Shown: one piece after another, positions 1 through 9,600 of the stretch
Numbering within the stretch: the stretch's first letter is position 1
How the letters are laid out: the number at the start of each line of letters is the position of its first letter
From: Suttonella indologenes
GTDB lineage: Bacteria; Pseudomonadota; Gammaproteobacteria; Cardiobacteriales; Cardiobacteriaceae
DNA length: 64,000 nt
Direction of reading: 5' to 3'
Assembly: GCF_900460215.1 (NCBI RefSeq)
Contig: NZ_UHIA01000003.1
Span: 496,001 to 560,000 of the forward strand
Translations under genes and position numbers: made by a program
The notes under the pieces: model-generated
Databases searched by the model: none
What the model saw: only the letters and a program-made list of their open reading frames with translations
What the model was told of the DNA's origin: nothing

Positions 1-2
1 TA

Positions 3-3000
3 GGGAGCGACTACATGTTGGGTAGTCTTAAACTGGACCCCAACAACCTGCATAAACGTTTGGGTGATGGTTATTACGAGCAACGCTTAATCAATGAACA
101 AATCACAGAGCTAACAGGACATCGTCGTTTAGATGGTTATCAAAACGACGAAGAACAATTCAAAGCCTTAATGGATAAGGGCTTAAGCGCTGCACGTTCC
201 ATGAATCTCACGGTTGGCATTGCACTAAGTGCCGAGCAAGTCGCACAGCTAACCAGCGACATCGTTTGGTTGGTACACAAAGAAGTTAAGCTCCCTGATG
301 GCAGTACGCAAACCGTATTGGTGCCACAGGTTTATGTGCGTGTGAAAAATGGCGACATAGACGGTAAAGGTGCATTGCTCTCGGGCAACAATGCACAAAT
401 AGACGTTGCAGGCAACCTGAAAAACTCAGGCACGATTGCAGGGCGCAATGCGCTTATCATCAACACCGATACACTGGACAATATCGCTGGGCATGTTCAT
501 GCACAAAAAGCAGCCATTTCTGCCACACAAGACATCAACAATATTGGCGGTAACCTTTCTGCTGAACAGGCATTATGGTTAAAAGCAGGCAACAACATCA
601 ACAGCCAAAGCACCACCGCCGGCAGTCAAAATACACAAGGCAGCAGCACCCACCTAGACCGAATAGCAGGTATTTACATCACAGGCACAGAAAAAGGTGT
701 TTTAGCAGCACAAGCTGGTAAGGACATCAACATCATTGCCAGTCAAATCAGCAATCAATCAGAGCAAGGACAAACCCAGCTGCAAGCAGGGCGCAACATC
801 AATCTGGATACCGTACAAACCGGCAAACATCAAGAAACCCATTTTGATGCTGATAACCATGTTATTCGCGGTTCAACTAACGAAATTGGTAGCAATATTC
901 AAACGCAAGGTGATGTTACCCTGTTAGCAGGCAACAACCTCAATGCCAAAGCTGCCCAAGTCAGCAGCGCAAACGGTACACTCGCTGTGTCTGCCAAAAA
1001 TGACATCAACATCAGCGCAGGCATCAATACGACCCATGTTGATGATGCGTCCAAACACAAAGGCAGAAGTGGCGGTGGCAATAAATTGGTTATTACCGAC
1101 AAAGCCCAGAGCCACAACGAAACCGCTCAAAGCAGCACTTTTGACGGCAAACAAGTTGTATTGCAGGCAGGAAACGACGCCAACATAAAGGGCAGCAATG
1201 TCATTTCTGACAGTGGCACCCATATCCAAGCAGGCAATCATGTTCACATTGGCACAACCCTAACCCATAATCAAAGCGAAACCTATCATCAAACCAAAAA
1301 ATCAGGATTGATGAGTGCAGGTATCGGCTTCACGATTGGCAGCAAGACAAACACACAAGAAAACCAATCCCAAAGCACCGAACATACAGGTAGTACCGTA
1401 GGCAGCATCAAAGGCGATACCGCCATTGTTGCAGGCAAACAATTCACCCAAATCGGCAGTACCGTTTCCAGCCCGGAAGGCAACAACACCATCCATGCCC
1501 AAAGCATAGACATTCAAGCAGCACACAACCAATTAAACAGCAATACCACCCAGACCTATGAACAAAAAGGCTTAACGGTGGCATTCAGTTCGCCCGTTAC
1601 CGATTTGGCACAACAAGCTATTGCCGTCGCACAAAGCAGCAAACAAGTCGGACAAAGCAAAAATGGTCGTGTCAATGCCATGGCAGCTGCCAATGCAGGT
1701 TGGCAAGCCTATCAAACAGGTAAGAGTGCACAAAACTTAGCCAACGAGACAACCAATGCCAACCAAGTCAGCATCTCCATTACCTATGGCGAGCAAAAAA
1801 ACCAACAAACCACCCAAATTCAAGCAAGCCAAGCCCAAGCAAGTCAAATTCAAGCAGGCGGTAAAACCACACTCATCGCCGCAGGTGCAGCAGAACAATC
1901 CAACATCAACATAACAGGTTCAGATGTAGCGGGTAAAGCAGGTACCACCCTGATTGCCGATAACAACATCACACTCCAATCCGCCGAACAAAGCAGCAGA
2001 GAACGCAGCAACAACAAAAGCAGCGGCTGGAATGCAGGTGTCGCCGTATCATTCGGACAAGACGGTTGGTCATTAGGCATTACCGCAGGTGGCAATGTCG
2101 GCAAAGGCTACGGCAATGGCGACAGCATCACCCACCACCATAGCCATATTGGCGACAAAGGCAGCCAAACCGTTCTCCAAAGCGGCGGCGATACCGCACT
2201 CAAAGGCGCGCAAGTCATCGGCAAAGGCGTACAAGTTCATGCCCAAAACCTAAGCATTCAAAGCGTACAAGATAGCGAAACCTATCAAAGCAAACAACAA
2301 AACGCCAGCGCACAAGTGACCGTAGGTTATGGATTCAGTGCCGGCGGCAATTACAGCCAAAGCAAAATCAACGCAAGCCACCAAAGCGTAAGCGAACAAA
2401 GCGGTATTTATGCAGGAGAAGACGGTTATCAAATCAATGTGCAGAACCACACCGATTTGAAAGGCGGTTTGATTACTTCCACCCAAAAATCGGAAGACGA
2501 TGGCAAAAACCGTTTTACAACGGGTACGCTCACCTTTGAAGACTTGGCGAATAAGTCGGAATATAGCGGCAGTGGCTTTGGTATTGGCGTTTCAGGCAGC
2601 GTTAAAGGCAATGCACCTGATAATAGCCATATTATGCAAGTGTCGAATAAAACAGGCGTATCGCACAACGGTATTGGCTATGCAAGCGATTCTGATAGCC
2701 AATCTTCCGTAACCAAATCAGGGATTAACACCGCTAATATTGTGATTACCGATACAGCCAAACAACAACAAATCACAGGCAAAACAGCGGAAGAAACGCT
2801 TAAAGCGGTTAAAACCGACATTACAACCGACAACTACGCCGAACATTCAGGCAGCCTGAAAAACAATTTCGATAAAGACAAAGTGCAATCAGAGATTGAT
2901 TTGCAGGTTGAAGTAACCAAACAAGCCGCACCGATGATTGCACAAGGTGTTGCTTTTGCGTCTGATTATTTGGGTAAAGTTAAACAGTATGAAAACAAAT

Positions 3001-4634
3001 TACTGCAAAAGGATTTGTTAGAACAAGCAATTAACCAAAGCAATGACCCAGAAGAAATTCTTCGCTTAAATCAAGCCTTAAACGAAGTGGATAGTTATTT
3101 AACGGAAAACAAAGCCCGTTATGATTTATTCAAAGAAGGCGGTTTAGACAGAGCGGGCTTACACGCTGTGGGCGGTGGTGTTTTAACGGGCGATATAAGC
3201 GGAGCGGTGGGTGCTGGGGTAACTTCGCTATCTGCTCCGATTATTGCCCAAGTTGCCGATAATTCAGGCAGCCTGAAACCTGTTGTGGATACCGTTAGCG
3301 GTTTAGCGATTGGCTACACCACAGGCGGCACTGCTGGTGCTTTTACTGGGGCTAATGCGGATTGGAATAATCGGCAGTTGCACCCTGATGAACGGCGTTG
3401 GATTAAACAAAATGCAGAAAAATTTGCCGAACAACAAGGTATTAGCACCGAAGAAGCAACGGAATGCTTGGCACAACAAGCGGCACGGCAAACGGACGCT
3501 TTATGGTTCTTGGCTTTATCAGGTGGTGAAGACCAAGTTGCAAGGGATTTTTTAGCAACAGCCAATCAAACATTCAGCAACGAGAGCGGTAAGCAACAAC
3601 AATTCTTTACCACGCAAGGCAAAGATTTCACAATGCCACAACGCTATGCACCTGACGCAAGAATGGACTTGGATTATTACGATAAGTATTTAATCAAAGG
3701 CGACAACAACAAAATCAACGACAGAGCCAAACAAATTGTTGCGGACAAAGCGAAATCGGCGGCGGATACGCTGATAAATGACCCGAAACAAGCGGCGAAA
3801 AACACAGGGAAATTTGCGTATAACACTGGTAAAGCGGTTGTTACTGGCACAGTGGATTGTGTTTTACACCCAATAAATTGTGCTGTTGGCGTGAAAGACG
3901 GTTTTGTAGAGAATGCAACGGCAATCGGCACAGGTGCGGCTTCGATGAAAGAAAACGACTTGCAACGCTTGTATGGTCAAGATACTCGAACCGCACAAGG
4001 ATTTATTCTTGCTGGCAATTTAACCGAAGCAGGTTTAACCGCCACAGGTGCAGGTAAATTAGGCGGTGCGACGGTTAAAACTGCCAAGAAAGCCGTTGTT
4101 GAACAAGCCGAGAAAAAAGCCGCACAAGAAGCCGCTGAAAATGCAAGAAAAGCCAAACAGGCGGAAATCAATTTTGGCAAAGATGCTGAAATGGTAGGGC
4201 AACCTGAAATTACAACTGGTAGTAATTCGGCAGGAAAAGCGAACAATCCGCAAAGTGCGGCAACTACGCAGCCTGTGATTGGTCAGGGGGCTGTTGCTAC
4301 TCGTATCAATGTTAGAAATGGGGACGGTTCAAATAGTAGTGGATTGAATTATGCTTGGAAAAATCATGGTAATGATTCGACAAGAAATAAATCAAAATTT
4401 ACCATTTCAAAAGATGAAGTTATCGGTATATTAAGTGATAAAAATACCGTTAGAACTCCTGCTTATTTTGAACCAAGTTCTGGTAACTATATTCGGAATG
4501 TTGATACAGGCAGAACTATTGGTATAGATAGATACGCACAAGGTGGTCCTGCTCTGACAACTACCTTAACTGTTATTACTGATAGTAAAGGTAATTTGGT
4601 AAATACCTATCCAGGTCGCACAAAAGTTAGATAG
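3..4634 (+). CDS. TpsA/CdiA-family filamentous hemagglutinin-like toxin, cassette 1 (5' end open at window edge)
   Basis: Predicted exoprotein of a two-partner secretion system, exported by TpsB and delivering a C-terminal toxin to neighbouring cells. The frame is open from base 3; the first ATG is at 15, so the N-terminal secretion domain is absent or lies upstream. From the ATG, residues ~100-800 are Gly/Asn/Ser-rich hemagglutinin repeats. A hydrophobic, Gly-rich pre-toxin region follows (~1045-1130) with the motif NNRQLHPDERRW. A Lys/Ala-rich linker leads to a variable C-terminus (~1420-1539). That C-terminus has AWKNHG and a Thr/Tyr-rich end (VNTYPGRT) and could be a small RNase-fold toxin, but I do not recognise the family. 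An immunity-like gene starts 10 bp downstream. Bases 1-2240 are nearly identical to 6671-8920. Confidence 0.85.
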   Translation, partial: GSDYMLGSLKLDPNNLHKRLGDGYYEQRLINEQITELTGHRRLDGYQNDEEQFKALMDKGLSAARSMNLTVGIALSAEQVAQLTSDIVWLVHKEVKLPDGSTQTVLVPQVYVRVKNGDIDGKGALLSGNNAQIDVAGNLKNSGTIAGRNALIINTDTLDNIAGHVHAQKAAISATQDINNIGGNLSAEQALWLKAGNNINSQSTTAGSQNTQGSSTHLDRIAGIYITGTEKGVLAAQAGKDINIIASQISNQSEQGQTQLQAGRNINLDTVQTGKHQETHFDADNHVIRGSTNEIGSNIQTQGDVTLLAGNNLNAKAAQVSSANGTLAVSAKNDINISAGINTTHVDDASKHKGRSGGGNKLVITDKAQSHNETAQSSTFDGKQVVLQAGNDANIKGSNVISDSGTHIQAGNHVHIGTTLTHNQSETYHQTKKSGLMSAGIGFTIGSKTNTQENQSQSTEHTGSTVGSIKGDTAIVAGKQFTQIGSTVSSPEGNNTIHAQSIDIQAAHNQLNSNTTQTYEQKGLTVAFSSPVTDLAQQAIAVAQSSKQVGQSKNGRVNAMAAANAGWQAYQTGKSAQNLANETTNANQVSISITYGEQKNQQTTQIQASQAQASQIQAGGKTTLIAAGAAEQSNINITGSDVAGKAGTTLIADNNITLQSAEQSSRERSNNKSSGWNAGVAVSFGQDGWSLGITAGGNVGKGYGNGDSITHHHSHIGDKGSQTVLQSGGDTALKGAQVIGKGVQVHAQNLSIQSVQDSETYQSKQQNASAQVTVGYGFSAGGNYSQSKINASHQSVSEQSGIYAGEDGYQINVQNHTDLKGGLITSTQKSEDDGKNRFTTGTLTFEDLANKSEYSGSGFGIGVSGSVKGNAPDNSHIMQVSNKTGVSHNGIGYASDSDSQSSVTKSGINTANIVITDTAKQQQITGKTAEETLKAVKTDITTDNYAEHSGSLKNNFDKDKVQSEIDLQVEVTKQAAPMIAQGVAFASDYLGKVKQYENKLLQKDLLEQAINQSNDPEEILRLNQALNEVDSYLTENKARYDLFKEGGLDRAGLHAVGGGVLTGDISGAVGAGVTSLSAPIIAQVADNSGSLKPVVDTVSGLAIGYTTGGTAGAFTGANADWNNRQLHPDERRWIKQNAEKFAEQQGISTEEATECLAQQAARQTDALWFLALSGGEDQVARDFLATANQTFSNESGKQQQFFTTQGKDFTMPQRYAPDARMDLDYYDKYLIKGDNNKINDRAKQIVADKAKSAADTLINDPKQAAKNTGKFAYNTGKAVVTGTVDCVLHPINCAVGVKDGFVENATAIGTGAASMKENDLQRLYGQDTRTAQGFILAGNLTEAGLTATGAGKLGGATVKTAKKAVVEQAEKKAAQEAAENARKAKQAEINFGKDAEMVGQPEITTGSNSAGKANNPQSAATTQPVIGQGAVATRINVRNGDGSNSSGLNYAWKNHGNDSTRNKSKFTISKDEVIGILSDKNTVRTPAYFEPSSGNYIRNVDTGRTIGIDRYAQGGPALTTTLTVITDSKGNLVNTYPGRTKVR

Positions 4635-4644
4635 GAGAATAACG

Positions 4645-4992
4645 GTGTCTTCGTATTCAATAATCGTTTCTAATCCATACGGAATTTTTAATTCTGATAA
4701 TGGTTCTATGCGTATAGATATTCCTTTGGATGTTTTTAAAAGGATTATGTATGATGACGAAATAGATGATGTATTACTATCTCAATTAAGTCTTGTTGAT
4801 CAAGATGAATATTCAAATGACGAGTTATCAAAGATTCAAAAGGAAATTAATGAACTAATTGAAAAACAATTAGTTACTCAAAAAGATATGCAAGAACTTT
4901 TGAATTTATTGCAATTTGCTATTGATAACAATCGTTCAGTGTTATTTACTCCTTTTAATTGGGATCATATACCATTAGGAAAATTCAATTAA
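4645..4992 (+). CDS. Predicted immunity protein for cassette 1 toxin
   Basis: Small acidic soluble protein (115 aa) with no signal peptide or membrane segment, starting 10 bp after the toxin stop. It uses a GTG start preceded by a good ribosome site (ATAGGAGAAT). Position, size and low pI are what is expected of a cognate immunity protein for a toxin acting in the cytoplasm. I recognise no named Imm family. The middle part (~50-95) is rich in Glu, Lys, Leu and Gln and probably helical. The gene is clearly A+T-richer than the passenger repeats upstream, as is usual for swapped toxin/immunity modules. Confidence 0.6.
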   Translation: MSSYSIIVSNPYGIFNSDNGSMRIDIPLDVFKRIMYDDEIDDVLLSQLSLVDQDEYSNDELSKIQKEINELIEKQLVTQKDMQELLNLLQFAIDNNRSVLFTPFNWDHIPLGKFN

Positions 4993-5001
4993 ATTAAAAA
5001 C

Positions 5002-5034
5002 AAACAGCGAAAACCTAAAAACTTTCGCTGTTTT
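5002..5034 (+). terminator. Rho-independent terminator after the cassette 1 immunity gene
   Basis: 11-bp stem (AAACAGCGAAA at 5002-5012, TTTCGCTGTTT at 5023-5033) with a 10-nt loop and a short T run. It lies directly behind the immunity gene, closing that toxin/immunity unit. Confidence 0.7.
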
Positions 5035-5039
5035 ACTCT

Positions 5040-5054
5040 TTCAGGTAGCCTGAA
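5040..5054. repeat. DNA uptake sequence variant (Eikenella-type in one orientation)
   Basis: TTCAGGTAGCCTGAA; read on the minus strand it contains AGGCTACCTGAA. It is flanked by CTC/GAG, so the whole forms a small palindrome just after the terminator and before the next cassette. Confidence 0.55.
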
Positions 5055-5079
5055 AGAGTAAAAGCAATAAAGACACGAC

Positions 5080-5799
5080 TTGCAACGCTTGTATGGTCAA
5101 GATACTCGAACTGCACAAGGATTTATTCTTGCTGGCAATTTAACCGAAGGTGCTTTAACTGCAACAGGTGCAGGTAAATTAGGCGGTGCGACGGTTAAAA
5201 CTGCCAAGAAAGCCGTTGTTGAACAAGCCGAGAAAAAAGCCGCACAAGAAGCCGCTGAAAATGCAAGAAAAGCCAAACAGGCGGAAATCAATGCAGGGCT
5301 TGACGGGGAAATGGTAGGGCAACCTGAAATTACAACTGGTAGTCATTCGGCAGGAAAAGCGAACAATTCGCAAAGTGTGGCAACTACGCCGCCTGTAACT
5401 TCAAACGGTGCGGCGAATATTGCTACTGGGGCAAAATTGAACCTTGACCTGAAAACTACACAAGCGGCAAATGAAGTGGTGGAAAGTTTGCGAACAACTG
5501 GACAGTTGCCGAATTATTATATTACGAAACAACAAGCAATCACGAATGGTTGGTCTGGTGGCAAAGCATTAAATAACACGAACCCAGGCAAAGCAATCGG
5601 CGGTGATCTTTTTCATAATAACGAAAATATTTTACCAAATGCGGCAGGACGAGTTTGGTATGAAGCTGATATTGGTGTTGATTATAGTCGTTCTCGTAAA
5701 AATCAATCTTCAAGAATCTTGTATTCCAATGATGGATTGTTGTATGTTACTTCTGACCATTATCAATCCGCTCCACTTTTTATTGGTAAATGGAAATAA
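5080..5799 (+). CDS. Orphan CdiA-CT module with barnase-family ribonuclease toxin
   Basis: C-terminal toxin fragment (239 aa from a TTG) with no passenger domain. Residues 1-100 repeat the linker of cassette 1 (homology begins near 5076, matching 3957). From ~142 the protein is a barnase/N1-type RNase: YYITKQQAI, PGKAIGGDLF, then the catalytic set Glu195 (YEADI), Arg212 (SRILYS) and His227 (SDHYQS), equivalent to barnase Glu73, Arg87 and His102. The toxin would cleave RNA in the target cytoplasm. No convincing ribosome site precedes the TTG, so this is probably a silent module that can recombine onto an expressed passenger. A barstar-like gene overlaps its stop. Confidence 0.88.
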   Translation: MQRLYGQDTRTAQGFILAGNLTEGALTATGAGKLGGATVKTAKKAVVEQAEKKAAQEAAENARKAKQAEINAGLDGEMVGQPEITTGSHSAGKANNSQSVATTPPVTSNGAANIATGAKLNLDLKTTQAANEVVESLRTTGQLPNYYITKQQAITNGWSGGKALNNTNPGKAIGGDLFHNNENILPNAAGRVWYEADIGVDYSRSRKNQSSRILYSNDGLLYVTSDHYQSAPLFIGKWK

Positions 5800-6104
5800 T
5801 GATGAAAATAGAAATTTTTGGTAAAGAAATTAAAGATGAAATGGATTTTCATCGTCAATTTAATAAATATGCAGATTGTTCATTTTATGGACATAATTTA
5901 GATGCTCTGTGGGATGTTTTAACTGGTATGTTGGATATGCCAGTACATTTGATTTGGTATGATTCTGATATATCTGCAAAAATATTAGAAAGATATAAAA
6001 TGATTATTGAAATTTTTGAAAGAACACGAATTTTCTTTGAAGAAATTTGCAAAAATAATCCACAATATCCTTCTGACAAAAAATTCACTTATGAATTGAG
6101 ATGA
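5799..6104 (+). CDS. Barstar-family inhibitor (immunity to barnase-like toxin)
   Basis: Soluble protein of about 101 aa. The ATG overlaps the toxin stop (TAATG), with a second ATG directly after it, implying translational coupling. It carries the barstar signature around residues 35-45 (NLDALWDVLTGML), the acidic helix/strand face that plugs the barnase active site. It is the natural partner of the upstream RNase domain and should act in the cytoplasm. A longer frame from 5790 exists but would overlap the toxin more deeply. Confidence 0.88.
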   Translation: MMKIEIFGKEIKDEMDFHRQFNKYADCSFYGHNLDALWDVLTGMLDMPVHLIWYDSDISAKILERYKMIIEIFERTRIFFEEICKNNPQYPSDKKFTYELR

Positions 6105-6118
6105 AAATAGCAATTTTT

Positions 6119-6468
6119 GTTTAACGGGCGATATAAGCGGAGCAGTGGGTGCTGGGGTAACTTCGCTATCTGCTCCGATTATTGCCCAAGTTGCCGATAA
6201 TTCAGGCAGCCTGAAACCTGTTGTGGATACCGTTAGCGGTTTAGCGATTGGCTACACCACAGGCGGCACTGCTGGTGCTTTTACTGGGGCTAATGCGGAT
6301 TGGAATAATCGGCAGTTGCACCCTGATGAACGGCGTTGGATTAAACAAAATGCAGAAAAATTTGCCGAACAACAAGGTATTAGCACCGAAGAAGCAACGG
6401 AACGCTTGGCACAACAAGCGGCACGGCAAACGGACGCTTTATGGTTCTTGGCTTTATCAGCAAGGTAG
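6119..6468 (+). pseudogene. Pre-toxin region fragment of a CdiA-like protein
   Basis: A copy of the pre-toxin segment of cassette 1 (matches 3180-3520), beginning abruptly at TTTAACGGGCG and encoding the hydrophobic Gly/Ala-rich stretch plus NNRQLHPDERRW. It has no start of its own and no toxin. The match ends at CTTTATCAG, where a palindromic repeat element begins and supplies the stop. It is probably the stump of a cassette whose toxin was lost. Confidence 0.8.
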
Positions 6469-6650
6469 GGTGGGCAACTTGTTGCCCACGCGTTTAATCA
6501 ATTTCAGGCAGCCTGAAATCAGTTTATTGGGTTTGTCAATAAACTATTTTATGTGGCGAAAATTTATCCAAGTTGGTTAAGGAAAACAACAATGCACTTA
6601 AAACCCAAATTAAAACGCGTGGGCAACAAGTTGCCCACCCTACGCTTGCT
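6459..6650. mobile_element. MITE-like element with GTAGGGTGGGCAAC inverted ends (copy A)
   Basis: 192-bp segment whose ends are ~34-bp inverted repeats: left 6459-6492 starts AGCAAGGTAGGG, right 6616-6650 ends CCCTACGCTTGCT. Each end contains an inner palindrome (TGGGCAAC..GTTGCCCA). A DNA uptake word lies inside at 6503-6517. It carries no gene. It separates the pre-toxin fragment from the next cassette. Confidence 0.75.
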
Positions 6651-6685
6651 TTGCCAACTACCGTCAATGGTTAGGGAGCGACTAC

Positions 6686-9600
6686 ATGTTGGGTAGTCTT
6701 AAACTGGACCCCAACAACCTACATAAACGTTTGGGTGATGGTTATTACGAGCAACGCTTAATCAATGAACAAATCACAGAGCTAACAGGACATCGTCGTT
6801 TAGACGGTTATCAAAACGACGAAGAACAATTCAAATCCCTGATGGATAACAGTGTCACTGCTGCTCAAACAATGAACCTCACGGTTGGCATTGCATTAAG
6901 TGCCGAGCAAGTTGCACAGCTGACCAGCGACATCGTTTGGTTGGTACACAAAGAAGTTAAGCTCCCTGATGGCAGTACGCAAACCGTATTGGTGCCACAG
7001 GTTTATGTGCGTGTGAAAAATGGCGACATAGACGGTAAAGGTGCATTGCTCTCGGGCAACAATGCACAAATAGACGTTGCAGGCAACCTGAAAAACTCAG
7101 GCACGATTGCAGGGCGCAATGCGCTTATCATCAACACCGATACACTGGACAATATCGCTGGGCATGTTCATGCACAAAAAGCAGCCATTTCTGCCACACA
7201 AGACATCAACAATATTGGCGGTAACCTTTCTGCTGAACAGGCATTATGGTTAAAAGCAGGCAACAACATCAACAGCCAAAGCACCACCGCCGGCAGTCAA
7301 AATACACAAGGCAGCAGCACCCACCTAGACCGAATAGCAGGTATTTACATCACAGGCACAGAAAAAGGTGTTTTAGCAGCACAAGCTGGTAAGGACATCA
7401 ACATCATTGCCAGTCAAATCAGCAATCAATCAGAGCAAGGACAAACCCAGCTGCAAGCAGGGCGCAACATCAATCTGGATACCGTACAAACCGGCAAACA
7501 TCAAGAAACCCATTTTGATGCTGATAACCATGTTATTCGCGGTTCAACTAACGAAATTGGTAGCAATATTCAAACGCAAGGTGATGTTACCCTGTTAGCA
7601 GGCAACAACCTCAATGCCAAAGCTGCCCAAGTCAGCAGCGCAAACGGTACACTCGCTGTGTCTGCCAAAAATGACATCAACATCAGCGCAGGCATCAATA
7701 CGACCCATGTTGATGATGCGTCCAAACACAAAGGCAGAAGTGGCGGTGGCAATAAATTGGTTATTACCGACAAAGCCCAGAGCCACAACGAAACCGCTCA
7801 AAGCAGCACTTTTGACGGCAAACAAGTTGTATTGCAGGCAGGAAACGACGCCAACATAAAGGGCAGCAATGTCATTTCTGACAGTGGCACCCATATCCAA
7901 GCAGGCAATCATGTTCACATTGGCACAACCCTAACCCATAATCAAAGCGAAACCTATCATCAAACCAAAAAATCAGGATTGATGAGTGCAGGTATCGGCT
8001 TCACGATTGGCAGCAAGACAAACACACAAGAAAACCAATCCCAAAGCACCGAACATACAGGTAGTACCGTAGGCAGCATCAAAGGCGATACCGCCATTAT
8101 GGCAGGTAAACACTATCAACAAATCGGCAGTACCGTTTCCAGCCCGGAAGGCAACAACACCATCCATGCCCAAAGCATAGACATTCAAGCAGCACACAAC
8201 CAATTAAACAGCAATACCACCCAAACCTATGAACAAAAAGGCTTAACGGTGGCATTCAGTTCGCCCGTTACCGATTTGGCACAACAAGCTATTGCCGTCG
8301 CACAAAGCAGCAAACAAGTCGGACAAAGCAAAAATGGTCGTGTCAATGCCATGGCAGCTGCCAATGCAGGCTGGCAAGCCTATCAAACAGGTAAGAGTGC
8401 ACAAAACTTAGCCAACGGGACAACCAATGCCAACCAAGTCAGCATCTCCATTACCTATGGCGAGCAAAAAAACCAACAAACCACCCAAATTCAAGCAAGC
8501 CAAGCCCAAGCAAGTCAAATTCAAGCAGGCGGTAAAACCACATTAATCGCCGCAGGTGCAGCAGAACAATCCAACATCAACATAACAGGTTCAGATGTAG
8601 CGGGTAAAGCAGGTACCACCCTGATTGCCGATAACAACATCACACTCCAATCCGCCGAACAAAGCAGCAGAGAACGCAGCAACAACAAAAGCAGCGGCTG
8701 GAATGCAGGTGTCGCCGTATCATTCGGACAAGGAGGCTGGTCATTAGGCATTACCGCAGGTGGCAATGTCGGCAAAGGCTACGGCAATGGCGACAGCGTA
8801 ACACACCACCATAGCCATATTGGCGACAAAGGCAGCCAAACCATTATCCAAAGCGGTGGCGATACCACACTAAAAGGCGCGCAAGTCATCGGCAAAGGCG
8901 TACAAGTTCATGCCAAAAACCTAAGTATTCAAAGCGTACAAGATAGCGAAACCTATCAAAGCAAACAACAAAACGCCAGTGCCCAAGTGACCGTAGGCTA
9001 CGGCGCCAGTGCTGGCGGCAGTTATGGCAAAAGCAAAATCCGAGCCGATCATGCTTCGGTAACCGAGCAAAGCGGTATTTATGCAGGAGAAGACGGCTAT
9101 CAAATCAACATCGCCCAACACACCGACCTCAAAGGCGGCATTGTTACCAGTACCCAAAGCGCAGAAAACAAAGGCAAAAATCGATTCAGCACCGGCACAC
9201 TCGCCCACAGCGACATCAAAAACCACAGCCAATACCAAGGCAAAAGTTTCGGATTGGGTGCCAGCGTTGCCGTAAGCGGCAAAACATTGGGGCAAGGAGA
9301 ACAAAACACCCAAAGCAGCCTGAAAACCGTAGCCGATAAAAACGGCACCGGTTCGTCTGTCGGTTACGGCAAAGACAGCGACAACCAAAGCAGTGTTACC
9401 CGCAGCGGCATCAACACCCGAAACATTCACATTACCGATGAAGCCGAACAAATCCGGCTGACGGGCAAAACGGCAGAGCAAAGCAAAGTCGATATTTATA
9501 CCGACACCAATACAGACACCGCCGAACAACTTTCAGGCAGCCTGAAAAACGTCTTTGATAAAGACAAAGTGCAAAGCGAGCTGGATTTACAAAGAACAGT

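Noticed and set aside
5799..6104. Calling 5790 the start of the barstar gene
   Set aside because: That ATG lies inside the toxin's last codons; the overlapping TAATG start fits the usual coupling and the family's N-terminus (MKIEIFGKEIK).
8921..9529. 202-aa minus-strand reading frame inside cassette 2
   Set aside because: It mirrors the repetitive passenger gene, has no ribosome site, and similar antisense frames recur in all cassette copies.
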